Positions 30,742-41,784 of a stretch of DNA of 64,000 nt are shown one piece after another (within the stretch, counting starts at the first letter, position 1; every line of letters starts with the position of its first letter). The stretch spans positions 186,001 through 250,000 of the forward strand of contig NZ_JASSOT010000063.1 in NCBI RefSeq assembly GCF_030238365.1. The letters are read 5' to 3'. The DNA is from Lelliottia wanjuensis (GTDB taxonomy: Bacteria; Pseudomonadota; Gammaproteobacteria; Enterobacterales; Enterobacteriaceae). Both the position numbers and the translations under genes were made by a program. Below the pieces are notes generated by a model. The model worked only from the letters and a program-made list of their open reading frames with translations. It had not been told where the DNA came from and did not search any database.

Positions 30742-30758
30742 TTTAGCCGCAGGCTAAA
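30742..30758. promoter_or_regulatory. Small stem-loop in the aspS leader
   Basis: TTTAGCC-gca-GGCTAAA lies 15 bp upstream of the aspS ATG, inside the leader. It could influence translation initiation; no regulator is implied. Confidence 0.4.
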
Positions 30759-30827
30759 TGTCGCCTGAGTTACAGGCTACTATGTCGCAGCTTTCTGTAT
30801 GTCACAACTGGATGAAAAAAGGCGGCT

Positions 30828-30856
30828 ATTATACTGGAAATTCCGCCGTACGATAA
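30828..30856 (-). promoter_or_regulatory. aspS promoter
   Basis: On the minus strand TATAAT (30833-30828) is preceded at 17 bp by TTATCG, a reasonable sigma-70 promoter about 100 bp from aspS. Confidence 0.55.
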
Positions 30857-30991
30857 GAGAGAAGCTTGCCAGACGCGCGATTGCTGCGCTCTTATTGCGC
30901 ATTCTCACAAAAATTAACAAAATTATCCGATCTTACTTACCCTGTATCATCGTAAGGTGTGACGGACGCTAATCTTTTGACTGGAGTAATG

Positions 30992-31558
30992 ATGTTAACA
31001 CTTGATGCCACCAAAACCGCACTTGTCGTGATCGATTTGCAGGAAGGCATTCTGCCGTTCGCCGGAGGCCCGCATACGGCTTCGGATGTGGTCAGCCGCA
31101 GCGCACGTCTTGCGGATAAATGCCGCGCCAGCGGATCGCCGGTGGTCATGGTGCGCGTAGGCTGGTCAGCCGATTTCGCCGAAGCGCTGAAACAGCCGGT
31201 GGATGCGCAAGCCCCTGCCGCCGCGCTGCCGGCAAACTGGTGGGCCTATCCTGAAACGCTTGGCAAACAGGATAGCGATATCGAAGTCACCAAACGCCAG
31301 TGGGGCGCGTTCTACGGCACCGATCTGGAACTCCAGCTGCGCCGTCGTGGGATCGACACCATCATCCTGTGCGGGATTTCCACCAACATCGGCGTGGAAT
31401 CCACCGCGCGTAACGCCTGGGAGCTGGGCTTTAACCTGGTGATTGCTGAAGACGCGTGCAGCGCTGCCTCGGCGGATCAGCATCAGGGCAGCATGACCCA
31501 TATCTTCCCGCGTATCGGTCGCGTGCGCAGCACCGACGAGATCCTCAGCGCGTTATGA
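30992..31558 (+). CDS. yecD: YecD, isochorismatase-like cysteine hydrolase
   Basis: The ATG at 30992 gives 188 residues, the E. coli YecD length; an adjacent ATG at 30989 is possible. The family's Asp-Lys-Cys triad is visible: Asp in LVVIDLQEG, Lys in [10 protein letters not shown] and Cys in [14 protein letters not shown]. Substrate unknown; relatives hydrolyse amides or enol ethers. CTGGAG lies upstream. It overlaps yecE by four bases (ATGA). Confidence 0.95.
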   Translation: MLTLDATKTALVVIDLQEGILPFAGGPHTASDVVSRSARLADKCRASGSPVVMVRVGWSADFAEALKQPVDAQAPAAALPANWWAYPETLGKQDSDIEVTKRQWGAFYGTDLELQLRRRGIDTIILCGISTNIGVESTARNAWELGFNLVIAEDACSAASADQHQGSMTHIFPRIGRVRSTDEILSAL

Positions 31559-32373
31559 TTTACCTGGGCCTGCCCCAATGGTCGCACCCGAAATGGGTGC
31601 GCCTTGGCATTACCAGCCTTGAAGAGTATGCCCGCCATTTTAACTGTGTGGAGGGCAATACCACGCTGTACGCCCTGCCGCGCGCGGAGATCGTCGCGCG
31701 CTGGCGCGAGCAGACCACCGACGACTTCCGCTTCTGCTTTAAATTCCCGGCGACCATTTCCCACCAGGCCGCGCTGCGCCAGTGCGGAGATTTAACCGAG
31801 GAGTTTTTCGAAAGGATGTCGCCCCTGGCGAACCGCATCGGCCAGTACTGGCTGCAACTCCCGGCCACCTTTGGCCCGCGCGATCTGCCCGCCTTGTGGG
31901 CTTTTCTCGACGCCCTTCCCCGCGAATTCACCTACGGCGTGGAAGTGCGTCATCCGGAATTTTTCGCCAAAGGCGAAGCGGAACAGGCGCTTAACCGTGG
32001 GCTGCATGAGCGCGGTGTGAATCGGGTCATTCTGGACAGCCGCCCGGTCCACAGCGCCGTGGCGCATAACGAAGCCATTATCGACGCCCAGCGCAAAAAA
32101 CCGAAAGTGCCGGTTCACGCCGTGGTGACGGCCAACAATCCGATGGTACGGTTCATCGGCAGCGACAATATGCAGCAAAATCGCGAGATGTTCGCCGTGT
32201 GGCTGCAAACGCTGCCGAAATGGGAGCAAACCACCACCCCTTACCTTTTCCTGCACACGCCGGATATCGCACAGGCACCTGAACTGGTCGATGCTCTGTG
32301 GCAAGCCTTGCAGGCTGCGGTTCCGTCCCTTGGCCCTGCCCCCTCCATCCCACAACAATCTTCTCTTTTCTGA
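31555..32373 (+). CDS. yecE: YecE, DUF72 family protein
   Basis: The ATG overlapping the yecD stop gives 272 residues, as E. coli YecE. DUF72 proteins form a TIM-like barrel related to endonuclease IV-type folds ([42 protein letters not shown]). Function unknown. Earlier in-frame starts lie inside yecD and are not used. Confidence 0.95.
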   Translation: MIYLGLPQWSHPKWVRLGITSLEEYARHFNCVEGNTTLYALPRAEIVARWREQTTDDFRFCFKFPATISHQAALRQCGDLTEEFFERMSPLANRIGQYWLQLPATFGPRDLPALWAFLDALPREFTYGVEVRHPEFFAKGEAEQALNRGLHERGVNRVILDSRPVHSAVAHNEAIIDAQRKKPKVPVHAVVTANNPMVRFIGSDNMQQNREMFAVWLQTLPKWEQTTTPYLFLHTPDIAQAPELVDALWQALQAAVPSLGPAPSIPQQSSLF

Positions 32374-32422
32374 CGTCAGGCCCTATCATAGAAGTGCCAT
32401 CTGCCAAAAACAGGGAGTTTGT

Positions 32423-34567
<2,145 letters not shown>

Positions 34568-34570
34568 TTT

Positions 34571-34639
34571 GCCCGGCGGCGCTTCGCTTGCACGGGCCTA
34601 CGGTTTTGTAGGCCGGGTAAGGCGAAGCCGCCACCCGGC
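34571..34639. repeat. BIME after cmoB
   Basis: Two REP units in opposite orientation: GCCCGGCGGCGCTTCGCTTG...CGGGCCTAC (34571-34601) and GTAGGCCGGGTAAGGCGAAG...CACCCGGC (34608-34639), the latter shared with 10314-10347. Confidence 0.8.
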
Positions 34640-34664
34640 AGTTAGCCCGGTTTCTCCAAAATAG

Positions 34665-34762
34665 TTCAAGTTGCAGCAAGGCGGCAACGCAGCGAATCGC
34701 CGGGAGCTGACATGAGTCAGTGACCGGTGTGAGCGAGGCAGCCAACGCAGCTGCGGCTTGAA
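34665..34762. repeat. Imperfect palindromic intergenic repeat, copy 2
   Basis: A ~98-bp dyad with ends TTCAAG...CTTGAA, inner arms AAGGCGGCAA and GGCAGCC, and centre CTGAC-atga-GTCAG. It is related to copy 1 at 28397-28497 in the opposite orientation (TGCGTTGGCTGC...TTGCCGCCTT). Confidence 0.75.
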
Positions 34763-34773
34763 ATATGAAGGAG

Positions 34774-34806
34774 AAAAAAAGGCCCCTGTTGAAATTGCAG
34801 GGGCCT
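34774..34806 (-). terminator. Terminator of cutC and MicL
   Basis: On the minus strand AGGCCCCTG pairs with CAGGGGCCT and is followed by TTTTTTT, 51 bp after the cutC stop. Confidence 0.9.
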
Positions 34807-35081
34807 GGTACAAGCAAGCATCATATTGGGCGACATGATGCGCGGTAAAAATCGCTGCTACACGTGAAACTGCTCAATCATTGATTTCATTACCGCAACC
34901 GACTCTCCATCTACCCCGTAGCGGGAGTACTCATCCGCTTCGGCATCTGTCGACATTGACAATCCTGTGTTGCGATAGCGCATAGGCGAAGGCGTCCAAT
35001 TGCCTGCCGAGCTGTGAAGCTCTTCCACCCCTGCGTTTAAAAACGTTTCCAGATTGCTGGCGCGGACTCCCGCACCTGCAA
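34774..35081 (-). ncRNA. micL: MicL, sigma-E-dependent sRNA starting inside cutC
   Basis: In E. coli MicL is made from a sigma-E promoter within cutC and is processed to an ~80-nt 3' RNA that represses lpp. Here a sigma-E-type promoter is present on the minus strand: GGAACT at 35116-35111, 18 bases, then TCCAA at 35092-35088. A start near 35081 and the terminator at 34774 give about 308 nt, the E. coli size. The ~80-nt MicL-S would be the cutC 3' UTR. Identification combines location, promoter and length; ends are predicted. Confidence 0.75.
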
Positions 35082-35601
35082 TTATTATTGGAACACCGGA
35101 ATGCGCTTTTAGTTCCATAATTAATTGCAGTCCTTTTTCAGCGCTCGACTGCTGGCCGGATGTCAGGATGCGCGCCACGCCCAATTCGGCCAGATTTTCA
35201 AAGGCTTGAATCGGATCTTTACACATATCAAACGCGCGATGAAAAGTCACCGCCATCCCTTTTGCTGCCGCCATAATCTGGCGCATACGCGGCATATCGA
35301 CGTTACCCTCTTCATCAAGCAGGCCGATCACCAGACCCGGGAAGCCCAGTTCGCGAACACTCGTCACATCTTCCAGCATGGCGTCAAATTCACCCGCCGA
35401 GTAACAAAAGTCTCCGCCGCGCGGGCGAATAATCGGGTGGACGGGGATGGTCACCGCCTCGCGGACAGATTTCAGCATGCCGTATGACGGCGTCAGACCA
35501 CCCTCTTTCGGCGCGGCGCACAGTTCAACGCGATCGGCCCCGTTTTGTTGCGCCGTGACAGCACATTCCATGCTGTAACAACAGATCTCCAGTAGCGCCA
35601 C
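34858..35601 (-). CDS. cutC: CutC family protein
   Basis: The start is the GTG at 35601: AAAGGAGGAAGT sits directly before it, and the product then begins [13 protein letters not shown] like E. coli CutC (247 vs 248 aa). An ATG at 35614 lies upstream of the Shine-Dalgarno and is not used. CutC is a TIM barrel ([44 protein letters not shown]) once linked to copper tolerance; in E. coli that phenotype is due to MicL, encoded in its 3' part. Confidence 0.95.
   Translation of the reverse strand: MALLEICCYSMECAVTAQQNGADRVELCAAPKEGGLTPSYGMLKSVREAVTIPVHPIIRPRGGDFCYSAGEFDAMLEDVTSVRELGFPGLVIGLLDEEGNVDMPRMRQIMAAAKGMAVTFHRAFDMCKDPIQAFENLAELGVARILTSGQQSSAEKGLQLIMELKAHSGVPIIIAGAGVRASNLETFLNAGVEELHSSAGNWTPSPMRYRNTGLSMSTDAEADEYSRYGVDGESVAVMKSMIEQFHV
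35088..35116 (-). promoter_or_regulatory. Sigma-E promoter for MicL
   Basis: GGAACT (-35) and TCCAA (-10-like) on the minus strand, inside cutC codons, with the spacing used by sigma-E. The GGAACT coincides with the Met-Glu-Leu codons that carry it in E. coli. Confidence 0.65.
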
Positions 35602-35686
35602 ACTTCCTCCTTTCATTCACGGTAATAAACCATCATGCCACGCCGTAAAACGGCGGACCTGGCGTGAGTTCACACTCTTTTGCGGG

Positions 35687-36247
35687 TTATGCTTCACTGG
35701 CGACGATTTGCTCGATGGTCCAGGGGTGAAATTTCACCGTCACTTTTCCATCGGTCACGGCCAGCGTCGGGTTCGGCAGGCGCTCGCGCTCCCCTTTTGG
35801 CGAGCTGGTTTTCACAAAGATACCGGGTTGGCTCAGGCCGTCGTCCGACAGCAGCGCCAGCGCGCGGGCATTCAGGGTGTCGGGGTCGCCAGGCAGTACG
35901 ATTTCGATATGCTCCCAGCCCTCGATCGGATAGCGCTTTTCGCCCGGCCACGGCAATTCAACCACGTGAAATGTCCAGTGCGCCACGCAGACGGGCTCAT
36001 GGAGTTTAAACAGGCAAATCGGGCGACCGTTGATGACATTTTCCGACAGCAGTTCGCCGCACTGTTCAAACCCGCGACGCCAGCGCTCCGCCGTTGCGTC
36101 CTGATGACAGCGCAGGGAAATGTGATCGGCGTCGAGCGGAGCGATATCCAGCCCCAGCCGGGTGGCAAGTTCTGTGAACGCCTGGGTGAAACGCGGTAAA
36201 TCTGCGGAAATATCATGCAGTTCGTCAATGGATTGCCAGTTCGTCAT
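35687..36247 (-). CDS. yecM: YecM, vicinal-oxygen-chelate (glyoxalase-fold) protein
   Basis: 186 residues (E. coli 188). Two beta-alpha-beta-beta-beta units with putative metal ligands in DADHISLRC and EGWEHIEIVLPG. Function unknown. Divergent from argS. The 238 bp between yecM and argS hold the argS promoter; I did not find a clear operator. Confidence 0.94.
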   Translation of the reverse strand: MTNWQSIDELHDISADLPRFTQAFTELATRLGLDIAPLDADHISLRCHQDATAERWRRGFEQCGELLSENVINGRPICLFKLHEPVCVAHWTFHVVELPWPGEKRYPIEGWEHIEIVLPGDPDTLNARALALLSDDGLSQPGIFVKTSSPKGERERLPNPTLAVTDGKVTVKFHPWTIEQIVASEA

Positions 36248-36485
36248 CAGCGGTTCTCTTATCCTGTCGCAAAGCCGCTAATTTACTCTGTTGCATGGCT
36301 GCAACCAACCGCAGATTTCACGATTTTCCCACTGCATGCTTATGCACTATTTCATCGCCTGTTTTCTGAGCGCTCTTCAGCCTGTGCAATGCTGACGCCA
36401 GAGGGCATTTGCAGTATACTCCGGCCCTAAATTCTCAAACTGGTGTGGGTTCAACTCGCCCGCAGCAAAAAAGTAAGGTATCCAG

Positions 36486-38219
36486 GTGAATATTCAGGCT
36501 CTTCTCTCCGAAAAAGTCAGTCAGGCACTGATTGCCGCAGGTGCTCCTGCGGATTGCGAACCGCAGGTTCGTCAGTCAGCAAAAGTACAGTTTGGCGACT
36601 ATCAGGCTAATGGCGTGATGGCAGTGGCTAAAAAACTGGGCATGCCGCCGCGACAACTCGCTGAGCTGGTGCTGACTCATCTGGATCTCAACGGCATCGC
36701 CAGTAAAGTTGAGATTGCAGGCCCGGGCTTTATCAACATTTTCCTCGACCCGGCCTTCCTCGCCGGTCACATCGACGCGGCGCTGAAATCAGAGCGTCTG
36801 GGCGTGTCCCAGCCGGAAGCGCAAACCGTCGTTATCGATTACTCTGCGCCAAACGTGGCGAAAGAGATGCACGTCGGTCACCTGCGCTCCACCATCATCG
36901 GTGATGCCGCGGTGCGCACCCTGGAATTCCTCGGCCATAAAGTGATTCGCGCTAACCACGTCGGCGACTGGGGTACGCAGTTCGGCATGCTGATTGCGTA
37001 TCTTGAAAAGCAGCAGCAGGAAAACGCGGGCGAAATGGCGCTGGCCGACCTCGAAGGTTTCTACCGTGAAGCCAAAAAACATTACGACGAAGATGAAGTC
37101 TTCGCCGAGCGCGCGCGCAGCTACGTCGTAAAACTGCAGGGTGGCGACGCCTACTTCCGCGAAATGTGGCGCAAGCTGGTCGACATCACCATGTCTCAGA
37201 ACCAGTTAACCTATGACCGTCTGAACGTTACCCTGACCCGCGACGACGTGATGGGCGAGAGTCTCTACAACCCAATGCTGCCGGGCATCGTGGCCGATCT
37301 GAAAGCCAAAAAACTGGCGGTGGAGAGCGAAGGCGCAACGGTGGTGTTCCTTGATGAGTACAAAAACAAGGAAGGCGAACCGATGGGCGTGATCATCCAG
37401 AAAAAGGATGACGGCTATCTCTACACCACCACCGATATCGCCTGCGCGAAATATCGCTACGAAACCCTGCATGCGGACCGCGTGCTGTACTACATCGACT
37501 CCCGTCAGCATCAGCACCTGATGCAGGCGTGGACCATCGTACGTAAAGCCGGTTACGTGCCTGATTCCGTGCCGCTGGAACACCACATGTTCGGCATGAT
37601 GCTGGGTAAAGACGGTAAGCCGTTCAAAACCCGCGCCGGTGGCACCGTGAAACTTTCCGACCTGCTGGATGAAGCGCTGGAACGTGCGCGTCGTCTGGTC
37701 GCTGAGAAGAACCCGGATATGCCAGCCGACGAGCTGGAAAAACTGGCGACAGCGGTGGGTATCGGTGCGGTGAAATACGCGGATCTCTCCAAGAACCGTA
37801 CCACCGACTACATCTTCGACTGGGACAACATGTTGGCCTTCGAAGGCAATACCGCGCCGTACATGCAATATGCCTACACCCGCGTGCTGTCCGTGTTCCG
37901 TAAAGCCGACATCGACGAAAGCGCGCTGGCGAATGCGACCGTAGTGATCAACGAAGATCGCGAAGCGCAGCTGGCCGCCCGTCTGCTGCAGTTCGAAGAG
38001 ACGCTGGCGGTGGTCGCGCGCGAAGGCACGCCGCACGTGATGTGTGCGTACCTGTACGATCTGGCCGGTCTGTTCTCTGGTTTCTACGAGCATTGCCCGA
38101 TTCTCTCCGCCGAAAGCGAAGAAATTCGCAACAGCCGCCTGAAACTGGCACAGCTGACCGCGAAGACGCTGAAGCTGGGGCTGGATACCCTCGGGATCGA
38201 AACCGTAGAACGTATGTAA
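36486..38219 (+). CDS. argS: Arginyl-tRNA synthetase
   Basis: 577 residues with a GTG start ([13 protein letters not shown]), as in E. coli, after AGGTATCCAG. Class I synthetase: N-terminal Add-1 domain, HIGH-type motif HVGHLRST at about 130, a degenerate KMSKS region ([15 protein letters not shown]) and a helical C-terminal anticodon domain ([30 protein letters not shown]). It charges tRNA-Arg. Confidence 0.98.
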   Translation: MNIQALLSEKVSQALIAAGAPADCEPQVRQSAKVQFGDYQANGVMAVAKKLGMPPRQLAELVLTHLDLNGIASKVEIAGPGFINIFLDPAFLAGHIDAALKSERLGVSQPEAQTVVIDYSAPNVAKEMHVGHLRSTIIGDAAVRTLEFLGHKVIRANHVGDWGTQFGMLIAYLEKQQQENAGEMALADLEGFYREAKKHYDEDEVFAERARSYVVKLQGGDAYFREMWRKLVDITMSQNQLTYDRLNVTLTRDDVMGESLYNPMLPGIVADLKAKKLAVESEGATVVFLDEYKNKEGEPMGVIIQKKDDGYLYTTTDIACAKYRYETLHADRVLYYIDSRQHQHLMQAWTIVRKAGYVPDSVPLEHHMFGMMLGKDGKPFKTRAGGTVKLSDLLDEALERARRLVAEKNPDMPADELEKLATAVGIGAVKYADLSKNRTTDYIFDWDNMLAFEGNTAPYMQYAYTRVLSVFRKADIDESALANATVVINEDREAQLAARLLQFEETLAVVAREGTPHVMCAYLYDLAGLFSGFYEHCPILSAESEEIRNSRLKLAQLTAKTLKLGLDTLGIETVERM

Positions 38220-38254
38220 AAACAAACCCGGCGATGGCTTAATGCCAGTCAGTT

Positions 38255-38290
38255 AAGCAAAATAATGAGTTTAAATTCATTATTTTGCTT
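38255..38290. repeat. AT-rich perfect inverted repeat after argS
   Basis: AAGCAAAATAATGA (38255-38268) and TCATTATTTTGCTT (38277-38290) form a perfect 14-bp stem with an 8-base loop, 36 bp after argS. It lacks the GC core and T-run of a terminator. Confidence 0.8.
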
Positions 38291-38372
38291 GCCCCAGGAC
38301 CTTTATGGCATCAGTGGAATTGTTCCGTTCACTTTCGTTCCTCTGCTTCCGGTCCATCTCTCTGCGGTGAAC

Positions 38373-38403
38373 GTGCCAGGGTGGCTCAATCGCCACCACC
38401 CTG
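38373..38403. repeat. Hairpin in the left part of the element
   Basis: GCCAGGGTGG and CCACCCTGGC form a perfect 10-bp stem with an 11-base loop. Confidence 0.8.
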
Positions 38404-38787
38404 GCAACCCCGGCTCCCGGCAAAGAAAATCGCCGCTTCGCGGTGCCCTCAGCTTATTCCTTGCGGCTATCGGGTCGGGCGCGATCCTGCATCCATGCAG
38501 GTCGCACCCTCTCGGCGCTTCCCTGCGCCTCGACCCGGCCTCCAGGAAACGCTTCGGCGATTTTCAGCCGGACTCACGTTCCCTCAACCTTTTCAGCCGT
38601 CTGAATGTGGCACCGGTGTGGGTCCCCGCTGAAATCGGCGAACCGAAGGCCGGATGACAAGGGCTGGACGCCAGGGATGGCGGCCAGAGGCGAAACGAGA
38701 CAGGAAGTCGAGTCGAGCCGACCGCAGGCAGATGGCCGGGAGGTGAGCGCAGTGCGAAGCACCGATTTCATGGCGGGGCGCGGGGAT

Positions 38788-38817
38788 TGCAAAGGGGGCC
38801 GCGTAGCCCCCTTTGCA
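38788..38817. repeat. Hairpin in the right part of the element
   Basis: TGCAAAGGGGGC and GCCCCCTTTGCA form a perfect 12-bp stem with a 6-base loop (CGCGTA). Confidence 0.85.
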
Positions 38818-38918
38818 CGTTCACAGGTTGTGACGCGATTATATTCTGCTGAACATAAGGTGAACGGAACAACCTCAGATGCTTCACTGACCAGCATTAG
38901 GCGATGGCCGGGTTTTTT

Positions 38919-38975
38919 GTAAGCGCAGCGCCACCGGGGAAATTGCCTGATGGCGCTTCGCTTATCAGGCCTACA
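38919..38975 (+). repeat. 57-bp BIME direct repeat, left copy (end of yhfS)
   Basis: GTAAGCGCAGCGCCACCGGG...CTTATCAGGCCTACA is identical over 57 bases to 46572-46628. It contains two REP-like stems. Its last bases supply the yhfS stop codon (CTA at 38971-38973, TAG on the minus strand). Confidence 0.9.
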
Positions 38976-40056
38976 GGTCCCTGCAACTTTCCCGCAAAAT
39001 GCGCAGTACCGTCTCAGCCCCACTGCGATTCGGGTTGATGCGGATCATGCGCTGTGAAAGCGTGGGGTCGAACTGGCGAAACGTCCCGGAAAGCCGGTAA
39101 AACAGCGGCGGAATTTCATATTTCGATTCGGCCCCAACCGGGTAAGGCAGCGCCCCCAGCTGATGGGCACGGGCCAGTACTTTCTCCGCAATCGGCTGAT
39201 GAAACTCCACCAGCAGCACTTTGGACTGCGCGTTCGCTATCAACGCCTGCTTCACCTGTGGGATCGCCCCGCTTTGCAGGGCCGCCACCACCCGGTCATT
39301 CACCATCGCTTGCACCGCGTGCATCACGGGCGCGAAAACTAACCCGCGCAGGACCTCCATCGCCTGAACGCCCTGAACCTGGCTGCCGCCGGAGTACATG
39401 CTTTGGCGCACGCGACTCACGGCATTATCGTCACCCACAACCACCCCCACTCCCGCCGGGCCAAAGAGTTTGAAGCTCGAAAAGGTGGACAGGCCAGAGC
39501 CGCATTCGCAGCCAATCTTCTCAACCTTCATCACCGCGTAATTATCGTCCGTCAGCGAGGGAATGCCGTAATGATTCAGGCAGGCGATGACGTCCTCCAG
39601 GGAGTAGGCATCGTCCATTTTCTGGCGCGTATGCTGGATCAGCGCCGCCTGCGGGCGATGTGCCTCAATCGCTTTCGCCACCTCATCAAGCTGATTGAAA
39701 TCGGCACGAATCAGGCGAAGGCCCATCTGTTCGACGATCACCTCCGTGGTCGGGTAAACCGGCGCATCGTGGATCAGCAGCGTCTCCCCCGCTTTGAGCA
39801 AAGCCGCGAGGCCGCTTCGAATCGCGCCCGTCCCCGCCCCCTGCACCAGCGCCGCTTTAGGCGCATTAAAAAAATCAGCGATGACGGCTTCGACCCGCTG
39901 GGTCATCTGCGGCTGGTTAAGCCCAGGAACCAGACCCAAATCTCCGCCGCTGAGGAAATCGCTTCCCGGAAAATGACGGCAGATAATATCCACCAGCTGA
40001 AACTGTTTTTGCTGCGCCTGTTCCATGGTCAGGCTCTGCAAAGGCCAGGTATTCAT
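38971..40056 (-). CDS. yhfS: YhfS, predicted PLP-dependent aminotransferase-fold enzyme
   Basis: The ATG at 40056 (MNTWPLQSLTMEQAQQKQFQ), with GGAG ten bases upstream, gives 361 residues, as E. coli YhfS. Fold-type I PLP enzyme: QGAGTGAIRSGLAALL binds the phosphate, TDDNYAVMK carries the pyridine-N Asp and STFSSFKLFGP the Schiff-base Lys. Reaction unknown. Last gene of the yhf operon. The final residues (CRDL) differ from E. coli because the stop lies in a REP element. Confidence 0.93.
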   Translation of the reverse strand: MNTWPLQSLTMEQAQQKQFQLVDIICRHFPGSDFLSGGDLGLVPGLNQPQMTQRVEAVIADFFNAPKAALVQGAGTGAIRSGLAALLKAGETLLIHDAPVYPTTEVIVEQMGLRLIRADFNQLDEVAKAIEAHRPQAALIQHTRQKMDDAYSLEDVIACLNHYGIPSLTDDNYAVMKVEKIGCECGSGLSTFSSFKLFGPAGVGVVVGDDNAVSRVRQSMYSGGSQVQGVQAMEVLRGLVFAPVMHAVQAMVNDRVVAALQSGAIPQVKQALIANAQSKVLLVEFHQPIAEKVLARAHQLGALPYPVGAESKYEIPPLFYRLSGTFRQFDPTLSQRMIRINPNRSGAETVLRILRESCRDL

Positions 40057-40106
40057 AGGTTCACTCCATGAAGACCTGCCGCCGAAGCAGCAGGTTTCGC
40101 AAGGGA

Positions 40107-41411
40107 TCAGGCCGGAACGAACAGGCCGCACCAGAAGAGAATGTTGAGCACAATCCCGGTGATTAATACCGCCACCACCGGAGACGCCATCCTCTGAACC
40201 GGACGGCCCAGAGATTCGTTCAGGAAGTAAAGCGCCGCCGCGATGGTAAAGCCGGTGTAACCGGCCATTTTGATGGCTGCAAAGATCGAGCCCACCAGCA
40301 GCGCCATCTCCATCAGCATGTTCATCGCATTACGGATATTGTCCGACGCGTTACGCACCGACGGGTAGCGGCCCAGCCATTTGCCAATCGAGCGCAGGAG
40401 CAGCACTTCGGCAGAGATGATCAGCGCCCCCACCACAAAGGCAATCAGCGGATTGGCGATCAGATAACCTGCCGCAAACACGAAGGTAAAGCCTGCCACC
40501 GCGTAGACGCCGGTCGCCAGCGCCGTGGTGGCAATCATCGGGACGAAGCCCAGACCGCGCATGAATTCTGCCAGCGCCGCCTGATTGATCAGGGTCTGAG
40601 ATTGCGCCGGATCGAGTCCTGCATGGTAGGCTTTTTCAAGGGTGAAAATGGAGACTTCGGAACCGGCGAAGATCTTCATGCTGGCCACGGCAGCAATCAG
40701 CCCGCCAACGATGGCGATATACGGCAGGTTTTTAATGATCCGCGAGGTTCGTTCTTCAAACACTGACAGCCCGGCGTCGTCATGTTCGCGCTCGCCGCGG
40801 GTACGGTGATCCTGAGTAATCGCGATGCCTAACAGCATCACCATCCCCACGAAAATCTCAATGGATTCCGGGTTCAGGTGCGGGAAGTAGCGCACGATAA
40901 TCACGCGCGTCATCAGCACGACAAACGCGGCGAAGAGGCTGTTTTTCCAGCCGAACTGATAGAAAATGGCCACCAGCGGGAACAGCGCAAAGGCCGACAC
41001 CACCGGCGAGCTCAGTTCGCCCAGCGAGCCCAGCACGTCGACCGGAAGCGCCGTCAGCAAATGGTTGACCGGCAGCAGACAGGTGAGGATCAGCACGCCC
41101 CAGACTGCGCCGAGCCCAAAAGCCAGCGCGCCGTTAAAAGCCAGCACGCCGATAATGTCCGTCGGCAAAAACAGCAGCCAGCTGTTCAGCAGCCCGGTTT
41201 TCAGGGTGAATGAGATGCCCACTGACGCCACAAAACCGATGCTCAGACCGAACGCGATACTCCCCGCTTCGCGGCGGTTCATATTGCCTTCGATGAGCTG
41301 CGGCAGGATCGGGCGGATACCGTCGTGGAAGACCGCTGCAGATTTGTGCGCCAGCAGCGCCGTCATTCCGGTGAGGCAGGCCACGACTAAAATTTGAATA
41401 TAGAAATCCAT
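40107..41411 (-). CDS. yhfT: YhfT, predicted membrane transporter
   Basis: 434 residues, as in E. coli, with about eleven or twelve hydrophobic spans and no signal peptide. Gly-rich membrane segments (GSIAFGLSIGFVASVGISFTL; AFGLGAVWGVLILTCLLPV) are typical of small-solute carriers. The substrate is unknown but presumably feeds the operon's enzymes. It lies 10 bp after yhfU. Confidence 0.93.
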   Translation of the reverse strand: MDFYIQILVVACLTGMTALLAHKSAAVFHDGIRPILPQLIEGNMNRREAGSIAFGLSIGFVASVGISFTLKTGLLNSWLLFLPTDIIGVLAFNGALAFGLGAVWGVLILTCLLPVNHLLTALPVDVLGSLGELSSPVVSAFALFPLVAIFYQFGWKNSLFAAFVVLMTRVIIVRYFPHLNPESIEIFVGMVMLLGIAITQDHRTRGEREHDDAGLSVFEERTSRIIKNLPYIAIVGGLIAAVASMKIFAGSEVSIFTLEKAYHAGLDPAQSQTLINQAALAEFMRGLGFVPMIATTALATGVYAVAGFTFVFAAGYLIANPLIAFVVGALIISAEVLLLRSIGKWLGRYPSVRNASDNIRNAMNMLMEMALLVGSIFAAIKMAGYTGFTIAAALYFLNESLGRPVQRMASPVVAVLITGIVLNILFWCGLFVPA

Positions 41412-41421
41412 AGCGCGGCCT

Positions 41422-41775
41422 CTATTTTAAATGCGCAATCAGCATCGGGATGGCGTGTTCGATATGCTCTACCGACAGGCCAAAGGCGACTTTGCCGTCC
41501 GCCACCATTTTGGCGACCTGATCTTCCTTCGCCTTAATGCCGGGTTTGGCGATAGTGCCGCTTTTGTTGTAGCCAATCACCGCAATCGCAATGGATAACG
41601 CCGCGCCAGCACCGGTATTACAGGCCCCGATGTAGTAGTCGAGCTGGCCGGATTTTACCTTCATCGCGGCTTCCATATCGTTATAAATAAACACCTCAAA
41701 GCAGCCAGGCGCGGCGGATTCGATGGTCTTTTTCATCAGTTCGCGCTGTAAGCCAGCAACACCGATCTTTTTCAT
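41422..41775 (-). CDS. yhfU: YhfU, DUF2620 protein
   Basis: 117 residues (E. coli YhfU 117). Small soluble protein with a Gly-rich loop (YIGACNTGAGAALSIAIAVIG), which looks like a phosphate- or nucleotide-type binding loop by inspection only. Function unknown. Nine bases separate it from php, ten from yhfT. Confidence 0.92.
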   Translation of the reverse strand: MKKIGVAGLQRELMKKTIESAAPGCFEVFIYNDMEAAMKVKSGQLDYYIGACNTGAGAALSIAIAVIGYNKSGTIAKPGIKAKEDQVAKMVADGKVAFGLSVEHIEHAIPMLIAHLK

Positions 41776-41784
41776 GGGAGATCC

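Larger units (their letters stand above)
38309..38882. repeat. Non-coding ~550-bp element with 13-bp terminal inverted repeats
   Basis: TTGTTCCGTTCAC at 38320-38332 is repeated exactly in inverse at 38860-38872, and weaker similarity (GCATC...GG) extends outward. Inside are strong hairpins (38373-38403; 38788-38817) and GC-rich sequence. Overlapping open frames on both strands lack ribosome-binding sites and family resemblance, so I treat the interval as a structured repeat. I recall similar intergenic sequence in other enterobacterial genomes but cannot name the family. No transposase is present. Confidence 0.7.

Noticed and set aside
37206..38225. 339-residue open frame opposite argS
   Set aside because: Antisense to intact argS; composition is that of a reverse-frame artefact.
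38265..38657. 130- and 115-residue open frames in the inverted-repeat element, and a 149-residue frame on the other strand
   Set aside because: They overlap one another, lack ribosome-binding sites, and follow hairpin and repeat structure; I treat the region as non-coding.
38309..38975. Insertion sequence at the edge of the yhf block
   Set aside because: Inverted ends exist, but no transposase and no clear target duplication was seen, so I call it only a repeat element.
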